This document shows positions 54,455-63,355 of a stretch of DNA of 64,000 bases, one piece after another (position 1 is the stretch's first letter; each line of letters begins with the position of its first letter). The notes beneath the pieces are model-generated. The model saw nothing but the letters and a program-made list of their open reading frames with translations, was not told the DNA's origin and made no database searches. This stretch comes from Pseudobutyrivibrio ruminis AD2017 (GTDB lineage: Bacteria > Bacillota > Clostridia > Lachnospirales > Lachnospiraceae), in the NCBI RefSeq assembly GCF_000424305.1, contig NZ_AUJQ01000005.1, forward strand, positions 62,001 through 126,000. Direction: 5' to 3'. The position numbers and the translations under genes are program-made.

Positions 54455-57091
54455 ATGGCTAACAAATGGGTTTATATGTTTAGTGAAGGTGACATGTCTA
54501 TGCGCAACCTTCTCGGCGGAAAGGGCGCAAACCTTGCAGAAATGACAAGTATTGGACTTCCTGTTCCACAGGGCTTCACAATTACTACAGAGGCTTGTAC
54601 ACAGTATTACGAGGATGGTCGTAAGATTAACGACGAAATCATGGCTCAGGCTATGGAAGGGGTTAAGAAAATGGAGGAAATCAACGGCAAGAAGTTCGGT
54701 GACCTCAAGAATCCACTTCTCGTTTCTGTTCGTTCAGGTGCTCGTGCATCTATGCCAGGTATGATGGATACAATCCTTAACCTCGGTCTTAATGATGAAG
54801 TAGTTGCAGCTATGATCGCTGGTAACCCAGATCCAGCTTTCGAGCGTTTCGTATATGATTCATACAGAAGATTTATTCAGATGTTCTCAGATGTAGTTAT
54901 GGAAGTAGGTAAGAAGTACTTCGAGCAGCTCATCGATGAGATGAAGGAAAAGAAGGGTGTTAAGTTTGACGTAGACCTTACAGCTGCTGACCTTAAGGAA
55001 CTTGCAGAGCAGTTCAAGGCAGAGTACAAGAAACAGCTTGGTTCTGATTTCCCTTCAGATCCAGTAGAGCAGTTAAAGCTCGCTATCGAGGCAGTATTCC
55101 GTTCATGGGACAACCCTCGTGCAAACGTTTACAGAAGAGATAACGATATCCCTTATTCATGGGGTACAGCAGTTAACGTAATGCCTATGGTATTCGGTAA
55201 CTTAAATAACGAGTCTGGTACTGGTGTTGCATTCACTCGTGATCCAGCTACAGGCGAGAACAAGCTTATGGGTGAGTTCCTTGTTAACGCACAGGGCGAG
55301 GACGTAGTTGCTGGTGTTCGTACACCAATGCCAATCGCTGAGATGGAGCAGCAGTTCCCAGAAGCATACGCAGAGTTCATCAAGGTATGTGATACTCTTG
55401 AGAATCACTACCATGATATGCAGGATATGGAGTTCACAGTAGAGAACAAGAAGCTTTACATGCTCCAGTGCCGTAACGGTAAGAGAACAGCTCCAGCTGC
55501 TCTTAAGATTGCTTGCGACCTTGTTGATGAGGGACACAAGACTCCAGAAGAGGCTGTAGCAATGATCGACCCACGTAACCTTGACACACTTCTTCACCCA
55601 CAGTTCGAACCAGCTGCTCTTAAGGCTGCAACTCCACTTGGCAAGGGTCTTGGTGCATCTCCAGGTGCTGCATGCGGTAAGGTTGTATTTACAGCTGATG
55701 ACGCAGAGGCATGGGCTGCTAGAGGAGAGAAGGTAGTTCTTGTACGTCTTGAGACATCTCCAGAAGATATCACAGGTATGAAGGTTGCTCAGGGTATCCT
55801 TACAGTTCGTGGTGGTATGACATCACACGCTGCCGTTGTTGCTCGTGGTATGGGTACATGCTGTGTATCTGGTTGCGGCGACATCGCTATGGATGAGGAG
55901 AACAAGAAGTTCACTCTTGCAGGCACTACATTTACAGAGGGTTCTGAAATCTCTATCGATGGTACAACAGGTAACATCTACGCTGGTATCATCCCAACAG
56001 TTGATGCTACAATCGCTGGTGAGTTCGGCCGTGTAATGGCTTGGGCTGATCAGTTCAGAAGACTTAAGGTTAGAACAAATGCAGATACTCCAGCTGATGC
56101 TAAGAAGGCTAGAGAGCTTGGTGCAGAAGGTATCGGTCTTTGCCGTACAGAGCACATGTTCTTCGAGGCTGATAGAATCGCTGCATTCCGTGAGATGATC
56201 TGCTCAGATACAGAGGAAGAAAGAGAAGTTGCTCTTGATAAGATTCTTCCTTACCAGCAGGGAGACTTCAAGGCTCTTTACGAAGCACTTGAGGGATGCC
56301 CAGTTACAATCAGATTCCTTGATCCACCTCTTCACGAATTCGTTCCTACAGAGGATGCTGATATCGAGAAGCTTGCAAAGGCTAAGAATAAGTCAGTAGA
56401 GGAAATCAGAAACATCTGCGAGTCACTCCACGAGTTCAACCCAATGATGGGTCACAGAGGATGCCGTCTTGCAGTTACATATCCTTCAATTGCTAAGATG
56501 CAGACAAAGGCTGTTATTCGTGCAGCACTTGAAGTACAGAAGGCTCATCCAGATTGGAATGTTAAGCCTGAAATCATGATTCCACTTGTATGTGAGGTTA
56601 AGGAGCTTAAGTATGTTAAGGATATTGTTGTAGAGACAGCTGACGCTGAAATCGCTGCAGCAGGCGCTAAGCTCGAGTACGAAGTTGGTACAATGATCGA
56701 GATCCCACGTGCAGCTCTTACAGCTGACGAAATCGCTAAGGAAGCTGACTTCTTCTGCTTCGGTACAAACGACCTTACACAGATGACATTCGGATTCTCT
56801 CGTGATGATGCTGGTAAGTTCTTAAATGCTTACTATGACACAAAGATCTTCGAGAACGATCCATTTGCTAAGCTTGACCAGACAGGTGTTGGTAAGCTTA
56901 TGGAGACAGCTATCAAGCTTGGTAAGCCAGTAAATCCAAACCTTCACGTAGGTATCTGCGGTGAGCACGGTGGAGACCCATCTTCAGTAGAGTTCTGCCA
57001 CAAGATTGGTCTTGACTATGTAAGCTGCAGCCCATTTAGAGTTCCAATCGCCCGCCTCGCCGCTGCGCAAGCTGCAATAGCAAATAAGTAA
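54455..57091 (+). CDS. ppdK: Pyruvate, phosphate dikinase
   Basis: An 878-residue enzyme interconverting pyruvate, ATP and phosphate with phosphoenolpyruvate, AMP and pyrophosphate. An N-terminal ATP-grasp region (GGKGANLAEM at about 22-31) is followed by the swivelling phosphohistidine domain with H458 in GGMTSHAAVVARG. The C-terminal PEP/pyruvate barrel has GLCRTEHMFF and catalytic C835 in GICGEHGGDP. Length and residue positions match the Clostridium symbiosum enzyme (His455, Cys831). Its strongly biased codon use suggests high expression in glycolysis. AGGAGG precedes the ATG. Confidence 0.97.
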   Translation: MANKWVYMFSEGDMSMRNLLGGKGANLAEMTSIGLPVPQGFTITTEACTQYYEDGRKINDEIMAQAMEGVKKMEEINGKKFGDLKNPLLVSVRSGARASMPGMMDTILNLGLNDEVVAAMIAGNPDPAFERFVYDSYRRFIQMFSDVVMEVGKKYFEQLIDEMKEKKGVKFDVDLTAADLKELAEQFKAEYKKQLGSDFPSDPVEQLKLAIEAVFRSWDNPRANVYRRDNDIPYSWGTAVNVMPMVFGNLNNESGTGVAFTRDPATGENKLMGEFLVNAQGEDVVAGVRTPMPIAEMEQQFPEAYAEFIKVCDTLENHYHDMQDMEFTVENKKLYMLQCRNGKRTAPAALKIACDLVDEGHKTPEEAVAMIDPRNLDTLLHPQFEPAALKAATPLGKGLGASPGAACGKVVFTADDAEAWAARGEKVVLVRLETSPEDITGMKVAQGILTVRGGMTSHAAVVARGMGTCCVSGCGDIAMDEENKKFTLAGTTFTEGSEISIDGTTGNIYAGIIPTVDATIAGEFGRVMAWADQFRRLKVRTNADTPADAKKARELGAEGIGLCRTEHMFFEADRIAAFREMICSDTEEEREVALDKILPYQQGDFKALYEALEGCPVTIRFLDPPLHEFVPTEDADIEKLAKAKNKSVEEIRNICESLHEFNPMMGHRGCRLAVTYPSIAKMQTKAVIRAALEVQKAHPDWNVKPEIMIPLVCEVKELKYVKDIVVETADAEIAAAGAKLEYEVGTMIEIPRAALTADEIAKEADFFCFGTNDLTQMTFGFSRDDAGKFLNAYYDTKIFENDPFAKLDQTGVGKLMETAIKLGKPVNPNLHVGICGEHGGDPSSVEFCHKIGLDYVSCSPFRVPIARLAAAQAAIANK

Positions 57092-57130
57092 TACACAATT
57101 ACTTGATAGTGTAGCATAATATGTATTTAT

Positions 57131-57171
57131 AAAGCCCCAATGTTCCTGGATACAGGGATTTGGGGCTTTTT
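57131..57171 (+). terminator. Rho-independent terminator after ppdK
   Basis: AAGCCCCAA pairs with TTTGGGGCTT around a loop of about 20 nt, followed by a run of T. Confidence 0.88.
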
Positions 57172-57576
57172 GTGTAGCGTTATTATCATAAATTACGGTA
57201 AAGATATGTAAATCTGATATTTATTCCGTAGAAAATAATTGGTTACATAGTAATATCGAATATTTAGAGGGGATATATTACCCGCAATAGTTTTCATTGT
57301 GGATTAAGATGGGAGAGATAATACACACAGTGGGATATTTTTAAAAATTCTTACGGAAAAAAATAATCAGTAGAGAGTATATTCCGTAAAATTAATGAAA
57401 AGGTAAGTTGGGGATGAGTTTGCAAAAGGGGGATTGCTTAATAGAGTAGTAGAAAAATGGATAAAAAATAGAAAAAATGCTGCATAGAATCCTGATAAAG
57501 AGAATTTGTTTCTATTAGAACAGATACTATATGAGATGCGTAAAGATGTGGGATTCACGTCATTCCTTTACCGTTA
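57172..57576. other. Intergenic stretch with no intact gene
   Basis: About 400 bases with scattered short frames only. TTCCGTA and TTACGG recur several times (for example near 57234, 57350 and 57386), but I see no defined repeat or RNA. The stretch leads into the gene remnant at 57586, so it may be decayed coding sequence. Confidence 0.4.
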
Positions 57577-57585
57577 GGTCTTAGC

Positions 57586-57693
57586 AGGTGGAGGAATGGC
57601 GTATTTTTTGAAAAAATGTCGGTTCCGCAGGTCATATGTGTTATTCTTATTGTAGTTGGAATTGCAGGACTAAAACTTTTGGAAAAGGAATAA
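57586..57693 (+). pseudogene. 3' remnant of a small multidrug-resistance (SMR) transporter gene
   Basis: In the frame ending with TAA at 57691-57693 the translation GVFFEKMSVPQVICVIL then IVVGIAGLKLL closely resembles the last helix of EmrE/SugE-type SMR transporters (GxxFFxExxxxxQxxxxxLIxxGIxGLKLL). The preceding three helices and a start are missing and upstream sequence is full of stops, so only the C-terminal part remains. Confidence 0.6.
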
Positions 57694-57700
57694 TAAAACT

Positions 57701-58201
57701 ATGGACTATCAATTACTACCTGTTGATGAAGCAGACTTACCGATATTTAAACATGACATGCAGGAAGCTTTTCAATTAGGAGCAGCTGCATGGGAAGAGA
57801 ATTTGGATGAAGAAATTCTGCCAGAGTCACATATAAATAAATCATTGAGCGCTAAGGGCTCCATAGCATATAAAGCTGTTGTTGGTGGAGAACTTTTGGG
57901 CGGAGCCATTGTTGTGATTAATGGTGAGCACGGAGATTTGGATTTCCTTTATGTAAAGAGTGGAACACAAAGTAAAGGTATAGGCCGAATGATTTGGAAT
58001 GCAATTGAAGAAAAGCATCCGGAGGTTATTCTTTGGGAGACTTGTACGCCTTATTTTGACACCAGAAATCTGCATTTCTATATTAATCGCTGTGGCTTTT
58101 CTGCAGTGGAGTTTTACAATCCAAAACACATTTCGCCAAATGCTCCAGAGGGAGATGATGGCTCGGATTTATTCTTTAGATTTGAGAAGAGGATGAAGTA
58201 G
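57701..58201 (+). CDS. GNAT-family N-acetyltransferase
   Basis: A 166-residue GNAT protein. The acetyl-CoA-binding motif A is LDFLYVKSGTQSKGIGRMIW (about 85-105), followed by WETCTPYFDTRNLHFYINRCGF, where the NLHFYxxxGF segment is the usual motif B. The substrate is unknown. AAAAGGAA precedes the ATG, inside the end of the SMR remnant. Confidence 0.85.
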   Translation: MDYQLLPVDEADLPIFKHDMQEAFQLGAAAWEENLDEEILPESHINKSLSAKGSIAYKAVVGGELLGGAIVVINGEHGDLDFLYVKSGTQSKGIGRMIWNAIEEKHPEVILWETCTPYFDTRNLHFYINRCGFSAVEFYNPKHISPNAPEGDDGSDLFFRFEKRMK

Positions 58202-58245
58202 AACTGATTTAATTGATGATTCAAAGTGAATAATGAGGTGCGATT

Positions 58246-59022
58246 TTGCCAAACGAAAGTGGAACATGGATTATGTATGGTGTGGACTGGGATGATCCAG
58301 AATGCCTACATACAGTGGATGAAGCAATTGAATATATTAATGAAGTTGGTTTTTTGCCGCTTTTCAAGAATGATATTCCAGGATTTTCGCTAGAGGAACA
58401 CACGGTTCCAGAGTACTGGTGGTCAGAAGACCCTGAAGTGGATCCTTGGGCGTGGCGTGAGATAATTGCCCGCCGTGGAGATGTAGCTTATGGCAAGTTT
58501 TTTGATAAGAAAGCAGGCTTTATTTCAAAAGAGTGGATGCCATACTTTGTGAATTATCGCAGGGATGGCTATGATTTTGATGCTCTTTGGGAAGATGGTA
58601 AGGCATCCTTGAGGCAGAAGAAAATCATGGATTTGTATGCCGAAGAACTGATGGATGAAGAGTACTATTCCAATGAGATAAAACAGAAAGCTGGCTTTGT
58701 AAAAGGCGGAGAGAAAGGCTTCGATGGAACCATTACATCTCTTCAAATGCAGATGTATTTGTGTATGAGGGATTTTCGCAGGCGTAAAAACAAAAAGGGT
58801 GATGAGTATGGCTGGCCAATTGCTGTTTATGCAACGCCAGAGCATCTATGGGGGTATGACTATGTGACTTCAGCATATAAGGAAGAACCGGATGATTCCG
58901 CAATGCGAATTTCCAAACATCTGATGGAGTTTTATCCAATAGCGACCACCGACCAGATTAACAATATCATCGGATTAAAACCAGGCCAGCGGAAGACGCC
59001 TGTTAAGATGGCAATACTATAG
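58246..59022 (+). CDS. Uncharacterised protein, possibly AlkZ-related
   Basis: A 258-residue soluble protein with the core TVPEYWWSEDPEVDPWAWRE and VAYGKFFDKKAGFISKEW. From memory this resembles Firmicute proteins labelled AlkZ-related (winged-helix DNA glycosylase-like), but I cannot confirm a catalytic QxQ motif, so no activity is assigned. The frame starts with TTG at 58246 behind TGAGGTG; an internal ATG at 58273 is the alternative. Confidence 0.6.
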   Translation: MPNESGTWIMYGVDWDDPECLHTVDEAIEYINEVGFLPLFKNDIPGFSLEEHTVPEYWWSEDPEVDPWAWREIIARRGDVAYGKFFDKKAGFISKEWMPYFVNYRRDGYDFDALWEDGKASLRQKKIMDLYAEELMDEEYYSNEIKQKAGFVKGGEKGFDGTITSLQMQMYLCMRDFRRRKNKKGDEYGWPIAVYATPEHLWGYDYVTSAYKEEPDDSAMRISKHLMEFYPIATTDQINNIIGLKPGQRKTPVKMAIL

Positions 59023-59203
59023 CTTGAACATACAATGGGCCAGTACATGGTGTACTGGTCTATTAGTATAATTATTTTTAGTAATGTATAGGTTTTCTCT
59101 GTTTGTCCCGTAATAAGTAATCGCCACTGAACTACAAGTTCAATGACAAGAGAGAGAGGATGGTTAATAATAGAACATAAAAGATTCCCTTTTGCGGTAA
59201 TAA

Positions 59204-59335
59204 TTTGGGATTGACTGGAAATCATGTTTTTGCGGTGCAGTATGTGTTGATGGAGGGAAAGATTATCTGCGACGTTGCGGTTATCTAGAGGACTACGAAG
59301 ATTTGAGTGTAGTGGAGGAAGATAATTCGAAGTAG
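59204..59335 (+). pseudogene. Remnant of a small zinc-ribbon-like (DUF7695-type) gene
   Basis: The frame from 59204 to the TAG at 59333 reads KSCFCGAVCVDGGKDYLRRC and ends SVVEEDNSK. This resembles the C-terminal half of small proteins with a CxCGxxxVDGGxDYLRR core. The N-terminal half with its first CxxC is absent or frameshifted and there is no start codon. The rest of 59023-59390 contains only an inverted repeat (GGCCAGTACA/TGTACTGGTC near 59038-59061), a probable terminator of the upstream gene. Confidence 0.5.
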
Positions 59336-59390
59336 AGTTTATAAGCGTAAAACGATAGAATAAAAGTTAGATATATGAGGAGCTTATACA

Positions 59391-60323
59391 ATGAAAAATG
59401 AAATAGTTTTATTTGAAACTAAGGATCAGGAGGTAAAGTTAGCTGTTTCTCTTGAAAATGATACAGCTTGGCTAAGCGCTAATCAAATGGCATTGCTTTT
59501 TGATAGAGATGAAAAAACTATTCGCAAGCATATTAATAATGTTTTTGCTGAGAATGAATTGAATAGAGAGAACAACACGCAAAAAATGCGTGTTGATGGG
59601 GTTAAACAAAAAGTTCCATTTTATACGTTGGATGTAATCATTTCGGTAGGATATAGAGTAAAGTCTCAGCGTGGAACTGAGTTTAGACAGTGGGCCAATA
59701 GAGTTTTGAAGCAATATATTCTTAAGGGCTATGCAATTAATGAAAAGAGGCTGGCAGCCTTAAATAAGACAGTGGAAATTCAGTCAAAGATTATTGCAAA
59801 TACTTTGGAGCTTGAAGAAGCAGAAGTTTTAAGAGCAGTCAATCTATATACTGACGCGTTAGTTCTTTTAGACCAGTACGATCATCAGTCATTAAAGAAA
59901 CCAAATGGAAACAAGCCTGTTTATCGAATCACATATGAAGATTGTAGAAATATGATTAATCATATGGAGGATAGTTTTAGTTCAGATGTATTTGGTGTTG
60001 AAAAAGAAACTGGAAAAGTAGAAGGTATTCTTGCGGCAGTATATCAAGATGTATTTGGTGGCGAGGTATATCCATCACTAGAAGAAAAGGCAGCAAATCT
60101 TTTGTACTTTATGATAAAGGATCATCCTTTTGCTGATGGATGTAAGAGAATAGCAGCATCGCTTTTTCTAGAGTTTTTGGACAAGAACGAAGCATTAATA
60201 CGAGATGGGCAAAAAGTAATTAGCGATGGAGCGCTCGTTGCTATTACGCTTATGATTGCAGAATCAAATCCAGAAGAAAAAGATATTATGACAACATTAG
60301 TTATGAATTTATTGAAGCTGTAG
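59391..60323 (+). CDS. RhuM-type virulence protein with C-terminal Fic/Doc domain
   Basis: A 310-residue two-domain protein. Residues 1-120 form the RhuM domain (LSANQMALLFDRDEKTIRKH, VDGVKQKVPFYTLDVIISVG, GTEFRQWAN). Residues 150-310 are Fic/Doc-like, with H245-PFADG-C251-KR in place of the usual HPFxDGNKR. Fic domains transfer AMP or phosphate to target proteins. Here the asparagine of the motif is cysteine, which may reduce or alter activity. The RhuM part suggests DNA or protein binding. No antitoxin gene is seen beside it. The gene stands alone, with AGGAG before the ATG. Confidence 0.85.
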   Translation: MKNEIVLFETKDQEVKLAVSLENDTAWLSANQMALLFDRDEKTIRKHINNVFAENELNRENNTQKMRVDGVKQKVPFYTLDVIISVGYRVKSQRGTEFRQWANRVLKQYILKGYAINEKRLAALNKTVEIQSKIIANTLELEEAEVLRAVNLYTDALVLLDQYDHQSLKKPNGNKPVYRITYEDCRNMINHMEDSFSSDVFGVEKETGKVEGILAAVYQDVFGGEVYPSLEEKAANLLYFMIKDHPFADGCKRIAASLFLEFLDKNEALIRDGQKVISDGALVAITLMIAESNPEEKDIMTTLVMNLLKL

Positions 60324-60354
60324 ATAAATTTGAATTCTCGTGATAAACCCTACT

Positions 60355-60383
60355 ACCTGAGCTCAGAAAAATCGAGCTCAGGT
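60355..60383 (+). terminator. Rho-independent terminator
   Basis: Perfect 10-bp stem ACCTGAGCTC/GAGCTCAGGT with a 9-nt loop; the following AATATTT is a weak T run. Confidence 0.75.
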
Positions 60384-60441
60384 AATATTTGTTTAGTATA
60401 GATTATATTCTGGAAGTATAGATGACTTGGAGGAGATTTTG

Positions 60442-61017
60442 ATGAAATACTATATTAGTGATTTACATTTGTTTCATAATGCGGCTATTAGATTTGATAA
60501 TCGACCATTTGACAATATTTCAACCATGCATGAATACATACATACAAATTGGAATAATAAAATAACAAATGGAGATACCGTTTATATTCTAGGGGATGTG
60601 AGTTTACGTGGTCAGAAGGATAATCTGATAGCTTATGTCTCAACTTTGAAAGGGCAAAAGGTTCTTGTTAAAGGAAATCATGATGATGTATCAGATTACA
60701 GATATCAGCAATTGTTTTCGGAAATATGTGATTACAAAGAAGTGCATGATTCATTTGATGGAAAAAATTATGACCTAGTGTTAAGCCATTATCCAATATT
60801 TAGTTGGAAAAATATGGGGCGAGGATGGATACATTTGTATGGTCACACCCATAATAGCATTGAGAATGAAATGTATCTGAAGGCACTTAGTGATATGAAG
60901 ATTAAATGTGGTCATTTACATGACACTCATCCAGTGGCAATCAATGTAGGTTGCATGAAGCCATGGATGGGGTATGAACCTAGGACGTTAAGGGAGATTC
61001 TTGAGGGGATAAAATAA
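60442..61017 (+). CDS. Calcineurin-like metallophosphoesterase
   Basis: A 191-residue phosphoesterase with the full set of metal-binding motifs: SDLHLFH near the start, LGDVSLRG, KGNHDD, LSHYP and YGHTHN. This is the compact single-domain form common in phages and bacteria. The target phosphoester is unknown. TTG at 60427 is in frame, but the GGAGGAG site is correctly spaced for ATG 60442. Confidence 0.9.
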   Translation: MKYYISDLHLFHNAAIRFDNRPFDNISTMHEYIHTNWNNKITNGDTVYILGDVSLRGQKDNLIAYVSTLKGQKVLVKGNHDDVSDYRYQQLFSEICDYKEVHDSFDGKNYDLVLSHYPIFSWKNMGRGWIHLYGHTHNSIENEMYLKALSDMKIKCGHLHDTHPVAINVGCMKPWMGYEPRTLREILEGIK

Positions 61018-61132
61018 TGTTTGTAGACAAAGGCTGATAGATAGCTATAGTAGATAAGTTCACCAAATGATAACAAGAGCCTAAAGCTAGAACTATCTCA
61101 CTGAAAGTGTTAAACTAACACCAATTAGAAAT

Positions 61133-61167
61133 AACTACACATATTGAACTAGAAGTGTAGTTTAATT
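61133..61167 (+). terminator. Possible terminator hairpin
   Basis: AACTACAC/GTGTAGTT with a 14-nt loop followed by TAATTT. The long loop and weak T run make this uncertain. Confidence 0.35.
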
Positions 61168-61189
61168 TAAAGACAAGGGGGATTTGAAA

Positions 61190-61402
61190 ATGGATGTAAA
61201 GGACATTATTACAAAAGTAGCGGGAAACAAGGAACTTTTAGACAAGTTTAAAGCTGCTGATGTTAAGCAAGCAAAGAAATTATTAGACAAAGCTGGTGTT
61301 AAGGTTGATGAATCTGATGTCAAGAAGGTCAAGGAAGCTCTTGCAGATGGAAAGCTTGATATGAAAGAAATCAAGGGTATTGCTGGTGGCCTTTTTAAAT
61401 AA
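61190..61402 (+). CDS. Small protein resembling a Nif11/NHLP-type leader
   Basis: A 70-residue helical, Lys/Asp-rich protein. The layout, with ELLDKFKAADVKQAKKLLDKAG, DESDVKKVKEAL and KEIKGIAGG, resembles Nif11-type peptide leaders ending in a double glycine. Only LFK follows the GG, so there is no core peptide, and no modification enzyme or peptidase-transporter is nearby. It may simply be a small helical protein. GGGGG eight bases upstream favours ATG 61190 over TTG 61184. Confidence 0.55.
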   Translation: MDVKDIITKVAGNKELLDKFKAADVKQAKKLLDKAGVKVDESDVKKVKEALADGKLDMKEIKGIAGGLFK

Positions 61403-61417
61403 CATTTGGGGGACGAG

Positions 61418-61681
61418 ATGGAAGATTTGAAAGCAGGGGAATTAAACATGTCAGTATCTGCTGTTTGCAGAAATGAGCAAGGGGACAAGTATGCCTTTGT
61501 CACCTTTAACGATGGCGTTAGAACAGCTGAAGGAAAAATCCCTGACTGCAAAATAATTAAGAATGATGGTTTCGCAGAAATCGAAGTGCAGCAGCTGGAA
61601 CGATATTTGAAGGAACATCTTACAGAGCTTAAAAAGATGGCTGCTTCTATTGATATATTTTCTGCTTTTAAGGGTGAATAA
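61418..61681 (+). CDS. Small uncharacterised protein
   Basis: An 87-residue soluble protein with a beta-rich start (NMSVSAVCRNEQGDKYAFVTF) and a helical end (VQQLERYLKEHLTELKKMAA). I do not recognise it. ATG 61418 lies behind GGGGGA; an alternative ATG at 61448, behind AGGGGA, would give 77 residues. It follows the Nif11-like gene by 15 bp and is probably co-transcribed. Confidence 0.6.
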   Translation: MEDLKAGELNMSVSAVCRNEQGDKYAFVTFNDGVRTAEGKIPDCKIIKNDGFAEIEVQQLERYLKEHLTELKKMAASIDIFSAFKGE

Positions 61682-61789
61682 GTTAGAGAATCGAGAATAA
61701 TGACAGACAAAACAATTGCTAGAATCAGAAAATTTACAGAAAAATATTGAAATTGAATCATAAAAATCGACAGTTTATGGGGGAGTATT

Positions 61790-62701
61790 ATGATTTTTAT
61801 AATTGAAGGCATAGTCTTATGTGCACTGTTTACCTTGATGGTTTACATCATGTCTAGAAATCCGATTAAGACATTGTACAACTATCCGCCGAAGATTCAG
61901 GAACGCGTAATGTCATTAGATGAATATAAGGACCAGGTTCCTACTCAGAAGAATAAGGTGGTAGCAAAGGTAGGTGCGTCACTTTTATTTGTGGTGATTC
62001 TTGCTTTGATCCTAAGATTTATCAATGGATATACAACGTTCTTGCAGGCATTTGGATATGGATTTTTGCTTTGGACTATCGTAAATGCGTATGATGCAAT
62101 TGTGCTGGATATCATATGGTTTTGTCATGATCCGCAGTTCGTATTCAAAGGCACTGAGGACATGGTGGACGAGTATCACAACTATTGGTTCCATATCAAA
62201 GGATTTTTTATTGGCGAAGGGCTGGCGATAGTGGTGTGTGCCCTGGCGGGGGTAGTTGTATCACTGATGCCATATGACGGAATTGAGCAGACAGCAAACG
62301 TACCTGACACTGTAGAAGTGCAGGAGGCTATTATTGAAGAAGATTCAGAGGAAGAGATAGGGATGATATTACAAATTGATGGAAAAGAAATACCAGTTAC
62401 TTGGGAAGATAATGCATCTGTGGATGCTTTGCGTGAACTTGCAGCTGATGGCCTGGAAATCCAGATGTCGATGTATGGTGGATTTGAGCAGGTGGGCTCT
62501 ATCGGCCAGAGTATTGCCAGAGATGATAAGCAGACCACTACAAGTGCAGGTGATATTGTGCTCTATTCAGGCAATCAGATTGTTGTATTCTATGGCTCTA
62601 ATTCATGGGCATACACCAGGCTTGGCAAAATCAATTTGTCAGAGGAAGAGCTGACAGAGTTATTAGGTAATGGGGACGTGACATTGAAATTAGCTCAATA
62701 A
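61790..62701 (+). CDS. Membrane protein fused to a cyclophilin-like domain
   Basis: A 303-residue protein in two parts. Residues 1-175 hold four hydrophobic helices (about 3-20, 62-80, 88-108 and 140-160). Residues 195-303 are a cyclophilin-like fold domain (ILQIDGKEIPVTWEDNASVDAL, SAGDIVLYSGNQIVVFYGSNSWAYTRLG), more often found as a small stand-alone protein or lipoprotein. An acidic linker (EEDSEEEIG) joins them. Proline isomerase activity is not expected of this family. GGGGGAG precedes the ATG. Confidence 0.72.
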   Translation: MIFIIEGIVLCALFTLMVYIMSRNPIKTLYNYPPKIQERVMSLDEYKDQVPTQKNKVVAKVGASLLFVVILALILRFINGYTTFLQAFGYGFLLWTIVNAYDAIVLDIIWFCHDPQFVFKGTEDMVDEYHNYWFHIKGFFIGEGLAIVVCALAGVVVSLMPYDGIEQTANVPDTVEVQEAIIEEDSEEEIGMILQIDGKEIPVTWEDNASVDALRELAADGLEIQMSMYGGFEQVGSIGQSIARDDKQTTTSAGDIVLYSGNQIVVFYGSNSWAYTRLGKINLSEEELTELLGNGDVTLKLAQ

Positions 62702-62758
62702 GAATGACGTGAAGCATAAAGCAGAATATGAAGAAATTATGCAAATTGGGAATACGTG

Positions 62759-63271
62759 ATGAGAATTGAGACAGAACGATTGGAAATAACTGAAATGACC
62801 TTGGATATGGCCATGGATGTTCATAAGAATTCTTTGGATGAGGATATTCGGAGATTTGTGCCGGATGAAGTGTTTGAAACGGTTGATGACGCCAGGGAGA
62901 CGATTGAGTTTATCATATCACAGTATGGTTCTACAGATGGTCCATTGGTTTATGCTGTTATAGCTAAATCAGAAAATCGGAATATCGGCTATGTGCAGTT
63001 GGTGCCAATCAGCGATGGAAAGTGGGAAATTGGCTATCATATTGCAAAAGCCTATACCAGAAACGGATATGCGACGGAAGCGGTAACGGCATTTCTTCCG
63101 GTGATAACAGATTATGTTGGCGTGACAGAAGTATATGGTATTCGTCTTCAGGAGAATATTGCATCTGGCCGTGTGCTGGAAAAATGTGGATTTGAAACCT
63201 TTTTTACAGGTGAGGGACCTTATCATGACGGTGTATTTCCAATTACTAAAAGTATTTGGAAGAAATTTTGA
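62759..63271 (+). CDS. GNAT-family acetyltransferase (RimJ/RimL type)
   Basis: A 170-residue GNAT with ETERLEITEMT at the start, WEIGYHIAKAYTRNGYATEAVTA as the acetyl-CoA site (about 85-108) and QENIASGRVLEKCGFE as motif B, typical of RimJ/RimL-like enzymes acting on amino groups of proteins or small molecules. The start is ATG 62759, or GTG one codon earlier; the ribosome site is weak. Confidence 0.85.
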   Translation: MRIETERLEITEMTLDMAMDVHKNSLDEDIRRFVPDEVFETVDDARETIEFIISQYGSTDGPLVYAVIAKSENRNIGYVQLVPISDGKWEIGYHIAKAYTRNGYATEAVTAFLPVITDYVGVTEVYGIRLQENIASGRVLEKCGFETFFTGEGPYHDGVFPITKSIWKKF

Positions 63272-63351
63272 AGCAGGAACTTCCAAAACTAAAAAAGAAA
63301 GAGCTGGAGATAGTTCGTAAATACGTTAAAGAATATGAGGATGTTAGATAA
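63268..63351 (+). pseudogene. Short C-terminal gene fragment
   Basis: Starting within the stop of the acetyltransferase gene, the frame reads LKQELPKLKKKELEIVRKYV and ends YEDVR before TAA at 63349-63351. The amphipathic, charged sequence looks like the end of a coding region, but has only a TTG start and no ribosome site. It may be a remnant or chance. Confidence 0.25.
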
Positions 63352-63355
63352 ATAG

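Noticed and set aside
55202-56155. Minus-strand open frames inside ppdK
   Set aside because: They arise from the strong codon bias of ppdK and lack any family resemblance or ribosome site.
59391-60426. Toxin-antitoxin pair around the RhuM-Fic gene
   Set aside because: No short antitoxin frame is adjacent on either side; the next gene is a metallophosphoesterase behind a terminator.
61190-61402. Complete lanthipeptide or other RiPP cluster
   Set aside because: No modification enzyme, peptidase or peptide exporter is present nearby and there is no core peptide.
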